From: CBDFGK01 sp965247075 | GTDB lineage: Bacteria > Pseudomonadota > Gammaproteobacteria > Pseudomonadales > Halieaceae | DNA: 64,000 nucleotides | Direction: 5' to 3' | Assembly (NCBI GenBank): GCA_965247075.1 | Contig: CBDFGK010000003.1 | Coordinates: forward strand, 682,001-746,000 | In this document: piece by piece, positions 46,055 through 54,174 of the stretch | Position numbering within the stretch: position 1 is the first letter of the stretch | Layout of the letters: every line of letters starts with the position of its first letter | Program-made: the position numbers and the translations under genes | Notes under the pieces: model-generated | What the model was told of the DNA's origin: nothing | Seen by the model: the letters and a program-made list of their open reading frames with translations, nothing else | The model's database searches: none

Positions 46055-47209
46055 GTGTAGGTCGCTATAAATAGTGTAACATGTAGCATCTTCCCCTATA
46101 TAGAGAGATTGTCGTGCGTGTTGCAGTAGAAATAGTTTTGTCTGATGACGAAGTTGTGGATTTGAGTAAGTTCTCTAAATCGCGTTCTGTGTCGGTCCGA
46201 TTGGCGGAGCGTTCACGAATTGTTCTTCTGGCCGGCAAGGGCATGACCAATGAAGAGATCGGTTTTGAACTGGGCATTACGAGACAGAAAGCCGGCCGCT
46301 GGCGAAAACGTTATGCGGAGAGTGGAGTTGAAGGCATCCGCCGGGATGCGTATCGGCCGGGGCGCAAACCGACAATCAGTTCACGTAAGGTTGCACAGGT
46401 GATCAGACTCACGACGCAAGAGAAACCGAAAAACGCTACGCATTGGAGCCAACGCCTGATGGCAGAGAAGGCGGGTATCAGCATGTCTTCGGTGGGCCGG
46501 ATATGGAAAAGCCATGGTTTGAAACCGCACCGGATAAGTACATTCAAGGTATCAAACGATAAAGAGTTTGCCGAGAAACTGGAGGCAATCGTTGGCCTTT
46601 ACATATCACCGCCGGATAACGCCATTGTTTTCAGTTGTGATGAAAAGAGCCAGATACAAGCGCTGGATAGAACACAGCCGGGCTTACCGATGAAAAAAGG
46701 CAGGGCCGCGACAATGACACATGACTATAAACGTAATGGCACCACGACCCTGTTTGCTGCATTGAATACCTTGACAGGGGAAGTGCTGGGCACCTGCGCC
46801 GGGCGGCATCGCCATCAAGAATGGTTGTCATTTCTCCGCCAGATCAATACGTCGACGCCCAAAGATAAAGAGATTCATATTATCTGTGACAATTACGCGA
46901 CGCATAAGCACCCGAAGGTAAAAAGCTGGCTGAAATATCACAAGCGATTCCATGTGCACTTCACGCCAACCAGCGCATCGTGGTTAAACATGGTGGAACG
47001 GTTTTTTCGGGAGCTAACTGAAAAGCAATTGAAACGAGGTGTCTTTAGCAGTGTGAAAGAGCTTGAGCAAACAGTTATGGCGTTCATTGAGACTCATAAC
47101 CAAGCGCCGGCGCCTTATATCTGGACCAAATCCGCGAGTGACATTCTGGAGAAAGTGAAGCGTGGCAGAGAAAAACTTAATAAGTTACAAACTGTTTGAC
47201 GACCTACAC
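46055..47209 (+). mobile_element. IS630-family element, copy 2, complete (1155 bp)
   Basis: Ends are GTGTAGGTCG at 46055-46064 and its complement CGACCTACAC at 47200-47209, flanked on both sides by TA (46053-46054 and 47210-47211), the target duplication of this family. The interior is one transposase gene. It is nearly identical to copy 1 at 36544 and in the same orientation. Confidence 0.93.
46114..47199 (+). CDS. IS630-family transposase
   Basis: A 361-residue DDE transposase that cuts and pastes the element at TA dinucleotides. An N-terminal helix-turn-helix (KGMTNEEIGFELGITRQKAG, residues about 40-59) precedes a second HTH region and the catalytic residues D in FSCDEKSQ, D in IICDNYATH and E in NMVERFF. 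The native C-terminus is EKVKRGREKLNKLQTV. It begins at GTG 46114 and differs from copy 1 by a few residues (N-E-E for N-K-E, Q-I-N-T for Q-I-N-K). Intact and probably active. Confidence 0.92.
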   Translation: MRVAVEIVLSDDEVVDLSKFSKSRSVSVRLAERSRIVLLAGKGMTNEEIGFELGITRQKAGRWRKRYAESGVEGIRRDAYRPGRKPTISSRKVAQVIRLTTQEKPKNATHWSQRLMAEKAGISMSSVGRIWKSHGLKPHRISTFKVSNDKEFAEKLEAIVGLYISPPDNAIVFSCDEKSQIQALDRTQPGLPMKKGRAATMTHDYKRNGTTTLFAALNTLTGEVLGTCAGRHRHQEWLSFLRQINTSTPKDKEIHIICDNYATHKHPKVKSWLKYHKRFHVHFTPTSASWLNMVERFFRELTEKQLKRGVFSSVKELEQTVMAFIETHNQAPAPYIWTKSASDILEKVKRGREKLNKLQTV

Positions 47210-49254
47210 TAGAAAAGAAACTTCTTTAATCATTTATGATAATGGGGAAGGTCAACATCCTGACAATTTCAGCGATACGTTACTTTCTTTACTCAGAGGT
47301 AACAAAAACGATATCCCTTTTGTGCAAGGGAAATATAATATGGGCGGCTCTGGAGCAATTGTATTTTGTGGAAGCAAACGATATCAACTCATTGCTTCAA
47401 AACGTTTCGATGGTGGACCTTTTGGCTTCACCATTGTTAGGAAGCATCCATTAACTAAATCAGAAGAAGATAAGTATAAAAACACTTGGTACGAATATTT
47501 TGCGATTGAAAATCAAGTTCCTAGATTTGACATAGAAGAGATTGATTTAGGACTTAGAGGAAGGCGGTTTACAACAGGAACATTATTGAAACTTTACTCA
47601 TATCAACTTCCGCCGGGTTCAAGATCAGTTATTTCCCGAGATTTAAATCAAAGCATTAATGAATATCTATTTGAACCAGCACTGCCTATCTTTACGATTG
47701 ATAACAATGAACGCTACCCGCGTGATATAAATCCAGAAAGATCATTGTATGGATTGAAGAGGCGATTAGAAAAAGATGAAGATGATAGTAAATATATTTA
47801 CAAGCATTTTTCAGAAGAAATTTCCGATTTGGGAGGTTTTAAAGTTACATGTTATGTCTTTAAGTTCAAGACAGATAATAAAGGAAGCAAAGAAACCAAG
47901 GAAACTATACGTAGGGAGTTCTTCAAAAACAACATGTCTGTTTTGTTTTCTGTGAACGGACAAGTTCATGGGCATTATACCAGTGAGTTTATTTCAATAT
48001 CACTCAAATTCAACTTACTAAAAGCATATTTACTAATTCATGTTGATTGTTCAAAATTGGAGCCAAGTTTCCGAAACGAGCTTTTTATGGCATCTCGGGA
48101 CAGAATGAAAGATGGCGAAGAATCATCAGAATTGCGTAAGAAGTTAGCAGACATACTAAAAAGGAGTCAGTTAAAGGAAATATACAACGAATTCAGATCA
48201 AAGATTACTAGCGGTGATGGTGATCAAAATCAAATTCTTAAAGATTTGGGGAAAAATTTACCCCTTAATCCTGACTTAACAAAATTGCTACAGCAGACTT
48301 TAAACTTAGACGATATAAAAAAATCTAAAAACAAAAAGAATGATACATCAAAGAAACGTTCATCAAAAAAAGAACGGTCTTCTTTTGATGGAAAGCGATA
48401 CCCCTCTAGTTTTAGCATCAACGCAAAGCAAAAAAATGGCGAACTCCCTGTAATTCAAATTCCTAAGGGCACTGAAAGCACTATCAAATTCAATACGGAT
48501 GTTGAAGATGACTATTTTGATCGGATAGAGGAACCAGGAAAACTAGAGATAGCACTTTTAGATTATAGCAATATCCAAAATGGAGGGAACAGAAAACCTC
48601 AACCTACAGACATAAGTGAATTATTGTCTGTAGCAAAGTCAAGCCCGAATAATGGCACTATCAGACTACACATCAAATCAAGCGAAGAAGTAGAGGTGGG
48701 CAACTCAATAAAGATTCAAGCAACGTTGACAAGTCCTGTTGATGATGATCGGACGCAAGTATTCTGGGTTAAAGTTATGGATACCCAAAATCAAACCAAG
48801 AAGCCCCGAAAAGATCAAACAGAAAATATTGGATTACCAACACTTCATAAAGTTATAGAATCTAAATCACAAGATGAACCTGATAATAAAACATGGGAAC
48901 AAATGGATGAATCTGGAATGGAATTTAATGCCGACACGGTCGTACAGCTGCTCGTAGAAGGGGATAAATTGGAAGCTGTTTATATCAATATGGATAGCAA
49001 TGCGTTAAAGAAATTTATCGCTAAACAGGGTAACGAAGAACAAATCAATGTTGCACGAAACCGTTATTTATCATCAGTTTACTATCATACTTTATTTTTA
49101 TACATGATCAGCAAAAACAGAAAATTTTCGATTGGAAAAGAAGGAGGAAACGAGATTGAACTGCAGGAATATGTAGCAGATGTTTTTGAAAATTATTATG
49201 CTGAATTTTTACTCAATTTCGAAACATCTCAACTATTGGATACTCTCTCTGATT

Positions 49255-49311
49255 AGACTTGCTATTCCCTCATCCCACACCTGCCTCTCTTGATGGTCAG
49301 TGGTAATGCCA
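49255..49311 (+). repeat. Direct repeat B flanking the GHKL gene
   Basis: Starts AGACTTGCTATTCCCTCATC within the stop codon of the GHKL gene and continues CCCACACCTGCCTCTC and CAGTGGTAATGCC. It is the counterpart of the repeat at 45488. Past it, 49312-49442 shows no gene. Confidence 0.6.
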
Positions 49312-49442
49312 GCGACATAGTCTCGATTAAGTTGTTTGGTAAGCGCCTCTAAATCGACCCCCGTTGACATTATCAGGTAGTCATCGAACAGTTAATCAGT
49401 TTGCCCCGGAACGTGTCAGCCTCATATGGACAGTCATTTAAA

Positions 49443-50937
49443 AGATAACATCTATTTCACATAGCCGGCAGCTGTCAATGTTGGGAAGTTAACGCGATCA
49501 TCAATAGCGTTGTCGTCACCGGATTCAACAATAGGGTTGATAGCCACCGTCTCCCCCGCACAAAACGTTCCGGATGACGTTCATAGCGCCCATCAAGCAC
49601 GCGTTGTTTCTGTACGGCAACCTCGTGATAACGGCCCGTGAAGACCTGTTCCGGGGTAAAGCCTGCCAGGCCACTGTGATGGTGCTCGACGTTGTACCAG
49701 TCAAAATAAGCCTCGCACCAGTGCCTGGCATGGGATACATCCGTGCAGCGACCCGGATAATCCGGTTGATACTTTTGCGTCTTGAACTGGCTTTCACTGA
49801 ACGGATTGTCATTGCTCACCCAGGGACGGCTGTGACTGCAGGTCACATCCAGTTCACGCATCAGGTCCAGGTATCCGTGCGCAATCATCGGCGATCCGCG
49901 GTCCTGATGCAGCGTGAGCTGACCCGGCGCTATGTCGTAACGGGCCGTAGCTTCGTCCATCAGTTGCTTGGATAACGCACTGTTCTCCTTGAGTGAGACC
50001 ATCCACGCCACAACCAACCGGCTGAACAGGTCAAGCACAACGTAGAGTGATAGATAAATACCCCGGCGGACCAAGGGGAGCTTCGTTATATCCCACGTCC
50101 AAACATCGTTAGGGGCGCTGGCCAACAGCCTGGGAACCGCATGGTGCTGGGCTGGCCGTTGCCGGCGCCGATCACCGTTTTCACCCTGGCCACGAAGAAT
50201 ACGGTGCAGGGTGCTGACCGAGCACAGGTACTGCTCCTGCTCCAGCAGGCGTTGATATACTTCTGCCGGCGGCTGATCACAAAAGGGTTCACTGTGCAGT
50301 GTCTCGACTACAACAGCTCGCTCCTGATCACTGAGGGCGCGTGGCTGCACCGACTGCTTACGACAGCGCCGCGGGGGTTCATCGTTGGCGGCCCGCTTCC
50401 GGTGTGCGTATACCGTGCTTCGATTGAGGTCCAAAACACGGCACGCCCGCGCCAAGGATAACCGGGCCGGGAGTTCGGCTTGCACAGCATTCATGCGTCT
50501 TTTCCATTGTTCAGTTGATCGAGCATCGACAAGGCTTTTTTTTTGCAAATCCAGGCAATCATTGGCGATCTCCACCTTTCGGTTCAAGCGATTGTTCTCT
50601 TTCACAAGCTGCTTTATGCGACGCTGATTGGGCGTTTTCGAGGGTGCAGGGCCGGGAGCACTCTTGGTCAGGCCGGCAATACCGCCTTGTGCATACTCAC
50701 GGCGCCAGGCGGAGAGTTGATTACTGTATAGTTTCTCGCGGCGTAACACGGCGCCGAGTTCACCATGCTTACAGGCATCAGCTTCGGCTAGAATGCGCAG
50801 TTTATACTCCGACTTGAACTGGCGGCGCGTGCGTTTCTCCAGCGCGGGCTCTGGTGTGACTTGTGTATTGAATGGATCTGAGTGTGGTTTTGGCATTGCA
50901 TGGTTCCTGCATTCATAGCCCTGAAATATATGTTATC
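49443..50937 (-). mobile_element. IS3-family insertion sequence, about 1.5 kb
   Basis: Inverted ends GATAACATCTATTTCA at 49443-49458 and TGAAATATATGTTATC at 50922-50937 match at 15 of 16 positions. They enclose a single transposase gene on the minus strand. A clear target duplication was not found, so the precise borders may be off by a few bases. Confidence 0.75.
49475..50896 (-). CDS. IS3-family transposase, single-frame OrfAB form
   Basis: A 473-residue transposase. The N-terminal helix-turn-helix (RRQFKSEYKLRILAEAD, then AVLRREKLYSNQLSAWRREY) corresponds to OrfA. A coiled region follows, and then the rve integrase core with D in TWDITKLPLV, D in LHQDRGSPM and E in NPFSESQFKT. In most IS3 elements OrfA and OrfB are joined by frameshifting; here they form one open frame. 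The frame is unbroken and the ends are present, so the element may be active. Confidence 0.88.
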   Translation of the reverse strand: MPKPHSDPFNTQVTPEPALEKRTRRQFKSEYKLRILAEADACKHGELGAVLRREKLYSNQLSAWRREYAQGGIAGLTKSAPGPAPSKTPNQRRIKQLVKENNRLNRKVEIANDCLDLQKKSLVDARSTEQWKRRMNAVQAELPARLSLARACRVLDLNRSTVYAHRKRAANDEPPRRCRKQSVQPRALSDQERAVVVETLHSEPFCDQPPAEVYQRLLEQEQYLCSVSTLHRILRGQGENGDRRRQRPAQHHAVPRLLASAPNDVWTWDITKLPLVRRGIYLSLYVVLDLFSRLVVAWMVSLKENSALSKQLMDEATARYDIAPGQLTLHQDRGSPMIAHGYLDLMRELDVTCSHSRPWVSNDNPFSESQFKTQKYQPDYPGRCTDVSHARHWCEAYFDWYNVEHHHSGLAGFTPEQVFTGRYHEVAVQKQRVLDGRYERHPERFVRGRRWLSTLLLNPVTTTLLMIALTSQH

Positions 50938-50985
50938 CCAAACAGGGAGTGTATGGGCGCAGGTTGACACACAGGGGCCCCGCCG

Positions 50986-51078
50986 TTAGTCTTCGACTTC
51001 CATGTTCCAGGGCAGTAACGCTTCCAGCTTCTCCACCGTATCTGCCGCCGCAATATTCGCCAGCACATGCTGGAGGTA
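50986..51078 (-). pseudogene. IS66-family transposase, C-terminal scrap
   Basis: A 30-codon stretch reads YLQHVLANIAAADTVEKLEA followed by LLPWNMEVED and a stop. The VEKLEALLPWN ending is the conserved C-terminus of IS66-family TnpC transposases. Nothing else of the element remains on the left, where the IS3 copy ends 48 bases away. Confidence 0.6.
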
Positions 51079-51183
51079 GAGTTATAACCAAATCTGGTGA
51101 TTGAAGAAATTTGAAGTATGCGGCGTGTCTTGTTGAAATTGGTTTACGAGACTGATTTATAAACAACAAAGAGCACACCACAC

Positions 51184-51290
51184 ATGGCAAACAATAATGT
51201 GAGTGATCTGGCATTGCCAGAGGAGAAAGACCTATTGGCCCCCGTGCTGCGAGAAGGTGCCAGGCAACAGCTTGATCAAGCTGCAATAGG
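51184..51290 (+). pseudogene. Possible IS256-type transposase N-terminal scrap
   Basis: From ATG 51184 the frame reads ALPEEKDLLAPVLREGARQQ followed by LDQAA. The D-L-X-X-V-L-R-E-G-A-R-Q-X-L pattern is like the first helix of IS256-family transposases. After ~35 codons it runs into the 3' end of higA on the other strand and loses resemblance. Confidence 0.35.
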
Positions 51291-51578
51291 CTTGGCTCTC
51301 TCAATTCGTACACGTCGTTTTGGCGTATTGAGCGCTTTCCATATTTCATTGCGCTGCTGTAGATTCAACCAAAAATCTGCTGTATTCCCAAAAACTGTCG
51401 AAAGCATTAACGCTGTGTCGGCTGTGATGGCTCGACGATTGGTACACAACTCATTGACGGTTTTTCGGCTTACACCCATCGCTTCAGCAAGCTGTCCTTG
51501 AGTCAATTTCAAAGGTACTAAAAATTCTTCGGTAATCATCTCGCCAACATTAGTGGGTTGTCTTTTAGTGATGTTCAT
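51276..51578 (-). CDS. higA: HigA-family antitoxin (XRE helix-turn-helix)
   Basis: A 100-residue antitoxin of the HigA/VapI family. It has PTNVGEMITEEFLVPLKLTQ then GQLAEAMGVSRKTVNEL (the recognition helices), NRRAITADTALMLSTVFGN and the hallmark FWLNLQQRNEIW. It lies nine bases after higB in the typical toxin-first order. Its last residues overlap transposon debris on the other strand. With a truncated higB next to it, it may now act only as a free DNA-binding protein. Confidence 0.87.
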   Translation of the reverse strand: MNITKRQPTNVGEMITEEFLVPLKLTQGQLAEAMGVSRKTVNELCTNRRAITADTALMLSTVFGNTADFWLNLQQRNEIWKALNTPKRRVRIERAKPIAA

Positions 51579-51586
51579 GATCTACC

Positions 51587-51823
51587 TCACCGATAGTCGT
51601 GATTGTCCAGATATATACCACGTGCTTCCCCATGGCTCCCTTGCCATTCAAACACCAGTCGCCATTTTAAGGTGACGCGGATGGAGTGCTTTCCGGCCAA
51701 ACGACCGGATAACTTTTCAAAGTGATTGCTGGTTGGTGCTGGCAAGTCCGATTGGAAGTGTTGGAGTTCGTGATGTAGCCTGCAGTTTATTCGGGCTTGT
51801 TGATCGGGTCTGGACGCTGGGAG
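51587..51823 (-). pseudogene. higB: HigB toxin gene lacking its 5' end
   Basis: The open frame reads RPDQQARINCRLHHELQHFQ, then FEKLSGRLAGKHSIRVTLKW and RLVFEW, ending HDYR at a TGA. These are the central and C-terminal strands of the HigB/RelE fold. An in-frame TGA at 51824-51826 blocks extension upstream, and no ATG, GTG or suitable TTG start exists in the remaining frame; about 20 N-terminal residues are missing. The toxin is probably inactive. Confidence 0.7.
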
Positions 51824-51868
51824 TCAAGTGGTCGCAGGTTCAAATTCTGCTGCAGTTTCGGCCAATTC

Positions 51869-52180
51869 TCAAGCGGCCTTTGCTTTCTTTCTTGATTTCT
51901 TGATCTTGACGGTACGCACCTCCGTACCAAGCCCAAGCAGGTGCTTCATGTGGATCATCTTGTCCACGCTAATGCCTTCCAGCTTGTTGTTCATTAGGCG
52001 ATTGAACGCAGGCCGCGCGATGCCCACCAACTGTGCAGCCTTTGCTTGAGACAGGCCTCTCGCCTCTATCTCCTTCTCAATGTCGAGTTTGAGCTGCGCT
52101 TTCACTGTGAGCACCTCTGCCTCGGCAGGGTCGAAACCAAGGTCTTCGAATATGTTTCCAGAACTTTTCTTGAGTTCCAT
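51869..52180 (-). CDS. XRE-family antitoxin
   Basis: A 103-residue protein with a helix-turn-helix (DIEKEIEARGLSQAKAAQLV, then GIARPAFNRLMNNKLEGISVDKM) and a lysine-rich tail. Its start shares one base with the stop of the toxin gene upstream (TAATG). This toxin-first order with an XRE antitoxin is that of HigBA-like and RelE/XRE systems. Confidence 0.85.
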   Translation of the reverse strand: MELKKSSGNIFEDLGFDPAEAEVLTVKAQLKLDIEKEIEARGLSQAKAAQLVGIARPAFNRLMNNKLEGISVDKMIHMKHLLGLGTEVRTVKIKKSRKKAKAA

Positions 52181-52515
52181 TACTTCCTCCTAAGCGCTTT
52201 CTTCAGTTCGGCAAGTCTTGCCTTTGCTAGATCTATCTCCGCCTTCGGGGTCTTCTGAGCTTTCTTTCTAAACGCGTTGATGATGTACACCGCGTCGCCT
52301 GGATTAACCGTGTAGAAAGCCCGATATTCACTTCGATACTTGACCTTTAGTTCGGTCACTCCAGGACCGATAGCTTTGGTCATTGGCCGATAATGAATCG
52401 GTCTTAGTCCTTGTTGCAGGCGCATAATTTCATACCCGAATAGCCGACGCACTTCCGCCGGAAACGACCGCAGCACTTCCTGTGTATCCGCGACAAAATA
52501 GGCATCCTTGTCCAT
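52180..52515 (-). CDS. RelE/HigB-like toxin (Gp49 family)
   Basis: A 111-residue toxin. The fold elements are VLRSFPAEVRRLFGYEIMRL, IGPGVTELKVKYRSEYRAFYTV (family-typical R-x-E-Y-R-A-F-Y) and YIINAFRKKAQKTP, where the lysines form the RNA-binding face. I choose ATG 52515, which gives the normal length. The longer upstream frame is the leftover Fe-S protein gene. A palindromic operator lies ten bases before the start. Confidence 0.85.
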   Translation of the reverse strand: MDKDAYFVADTQEVLRSFPAEVRRLFGYEIMRLQQGLRPIHYRPMTKAIGPGVTELKVKYRSEYRAFYTVNPGDAVYIINAFRKKAQKTPKAEIDLAKARLAELKKALRRK

Positions 52516-52524
52516 AGGGAGCCA

Positions 52525-52544
52525 CTGTATCTTATTAGATACAG
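52525..52544. promoter_or_regulatory. Operator palindrome of the RelE/XRE locus
   Basis: CTGTATCTTATTAGATACAG: two 8-base arms around TATT, ten bases upstream of the toxin start on the minus strand. Its GTATCT...AGATAC half-sites are the same as those of the RelBE-like operator at 34852, although the antitoxins belong to different DNA-binding families. Confidence 0.65.
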
Positions 52545-52589
52545 TTATGCAATATAGTGTTTGACGGTTGTGATCGTATGTTGCAAATT

Positions 52590-52855
52590 CTCGCCCAATG
52601 TCAGTCCCCCGGAAGGTCTGGTTTTTGTTGAGGGCATTAACAGTGCTATCAAGCAGTGGAATTGAGGCCGCCCTGGCAACTGCGTCGGTGTTGGTCAAGA
52701 CGCGGTCACACAAAATGGTGCCTTCTTCTTTAAAGCGCACCGCCTTGGCACGCAGCATCAGGTGCGGAAAATCTACATTCCACTCATGGGGTGGCACGTC
52801 GGGGCCTCTGGTCATGTAACAGAGGTCGCACTGGTCTACTACCTTGTTGTAATCG
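52590..52855 (-). pseudogene. Internal fragment of a rubrerythrin-associated Fe-S protein gene
   Basis: The minus-strand frame reads NKVVDQCDLCYMT, then PPHEWNVDFPHLMLRAKAV and RVLTNTDAVARAASIPLLD. This matches the middle of the large cysteine-rich (HdrB/GlpC-like) Fe-S protein usually encoded next to rubrerythrin. The N-terminal ferredoxin motifs and the C-terminal half are missing. On one side it is fused to the rubrerythrin remnant, on the other it runs into the toxin promoter. Confidence 0.7.
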
Positions 52856-53152
52856 GACTTGGATACATGTCGGTGTACTCATGGGTCTCGCCGGCGATGG
52901 CAGCTGTAAGGTTGTCGGAAGTGCCGCCAATCGGCAGGCTGGTGGCGGGGTCGCCAGTCTCTTCCAAATACTCCAGCTGGCCATGAGCGTGGCCGGTTTC
53001 ACCCGCAGCGGTGGAACGCAACACAGCAGATACGTCGTTGTAACCCTCGACATCGACCTTGGCGGCGAAATAGGGGTAGCGGCGATTAGCTTGGGATTCT
53101 CCGGTGAAAGCAGCTTTGAGATTTCTTCGGTTTGACTACCTTTCAAAGACAT
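52856..53152 (-). pseudogene. Rubrerythrin gene, frameshifted and truncated
   Basis: From ATG 53152 the frame reads MSLKGSQTEE and then breaks: one A is missing from the run at about 53121-53124 (ENLK expected). In the shifted frame the rubrerythrin sequence resumes: ESQANRRYPYFAAKVDVEGY, STAAGETGHAHGQLEYLE and SDNLTAAIAGETHEYTDMYP. The carboxylate and histidine ligands of the diiron site (ETGHAH, GETHEY) are recognisable. At about 52856 the gene is cut and joined to the Fe-S protein gene. Rubrerythrins are peroxide-reducing diiron proteins. Confidence 0.8.
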
Positions 53153-53271
53153 CAGCGTCTACTGTTATGTGTAGTGAACAGGCCCTTTTTTACTGGCGCT
53201 TATTATTAGACCAGTCTTGAATCGCGAATCTGTATAATCAGAGATTTGTGAAGATACACCAGGATTTTTCG

Positions 53272-54174
53272 ATGGCAAGACAACCTACACTCAAACAGCT
53301 CAAATACCTCAGCGCGGTGGCCGAATTCAGCCACTTTGGCAACGCGGCCAAGGCCTGCCACGTCTCACAATCGACGCTCAGTGCGGGCATTCTTGAGCTG
53401 GAGGATACCCTGGGAGTAAGCCTGGTTGAACGCAATAGTCGCTAGGTAATCCTGTCTGGCCTGGGGCAGGAAATCGTTGCGCGGGGCCGCAGTGTGCTCA
53501 CTGATATCGAAGACCTGGTGGCGGTTTGTGAAGCCTCCAGTGAGCCGTTTACCGGCAAGATGCGGTTGGGGGTGATACCAACCATCGCGCCTTTCATCCT
53601 GCCCGGCTTACTTAAACGTATGCGGCGTGTACACCCTGAGTTTCAATTGTATATCCGTGAGGACCTCAGTGGGCACCTGGTGGACGCGCTACATCATGGC
53701 GAGCTGGACCTGTTGCTGTTGGCCTTGCCCTTTCCGGCGGAAAATGTGGAAACCATGCACCTGTTCAACGATGAGTTCCTGTTTGCCTGCCCTAAAGGTC
53801 ATGCGCTGGCAGCGGTGAAGCAGTTGTGCATCGCCGACCTGCAACAACAGGATTTACTGTTACTGGAAGATGGCCACTGCCTGCGTGATCACGCGCTGGA
53901 AGCCTGCGAGCTCAAGGATTCCGACATCAATGTTCCTTTCCAGGCCACCAGTCTCAACACGATTGTACAGATGGTGGCCAATGGCATTGGCGTTACGCTA
54001 CTGCCGCAAATGGCGCTGGATGCGAAGATTCTCACCGGCACCGATGTGTGCACCCTTCGCTTTCAGGAGAGTGACGTCTGCCGCGATATCGGGCTGATGT
54101 GGCGCAAGAAAACGCCGCGCCGTGCGGAGTTCACCCTGCTGGGAGAATTCATCACGGGTGGTGAGCGGTCGTGA
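53272..54174 (+). pseudogene. oxyR: OxyR-type peroxide regulator with an in-frame stop
   Basis: A 301-codon LysR-family frame. The N-terminal helix-turn-helix reads PTLKQLKYLSAVAEFSHFG and CHVSQSTLSAGILELE. The effector domain contains the OxyR redox pair C203 and C212 in LEDGHCLRDHALEAC, nine residues apart as in E. coli C199/C208. Codon 58 is TAG (53443-53445) between NSR and VILSG; a lysine or glutamine codon is expected there. Everything else is in frame to the stop at 54174, so it is a recent nonsense mutation (or sequencing error). It is divergent from the broken rubrerythrin gene it probably controlled. Confidence 0.85.

Larger units (their letters stand above)
45679..49256 (+). pseudogene. 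GHKL/HSP90-like ATPase gene interrupted by an IS630 element
   Basis: Codons 1-125 lie at 45679-46053 and the rest at 47212-49256. Removing the IS and one TA gives a continuous frame of 806 codons. The Bergerat ATP site is complete only after rejoining: N-box EKITNSIDA (E61, N65, D68) in the first part, G1 motif YDNGEG (D135, G137, G139) and G2 NMGGSGA just after the insertion. A lysine/serine-rich linker (near 510-530) separates it from a C-terminal domain of beta-rich and helical parts that I do not recognise. The first part ends at a stop in the IS; the second has no credible start. So the protein is probably lost. It follows sspE on the same strand and was likely an accessory of that system. 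Confidence 0.85.

Noticed and set aside
47196..49256. Second part of the GHKL gene as an independent gene starting at TTG 47196
   Set aside because: The start codon lies inside the IS right end, no ribosome site precedes it, and the N-box needed for ATP binding is on the other fragment.
50933..51349. 138-codon minus-strand open frame
   Set aside because: It spans IS66 and IS256-like scraps in other frames, has no recognisable content and no ribosome site.
51834..51850. tRNA gene suggested by GCAGGTTCAAATTCTGC
   Set aside because: The T-arm-like stem is present, but there is no acceptor stem, D-arm or anticodon arm around it; kept only as part of the higB finding.
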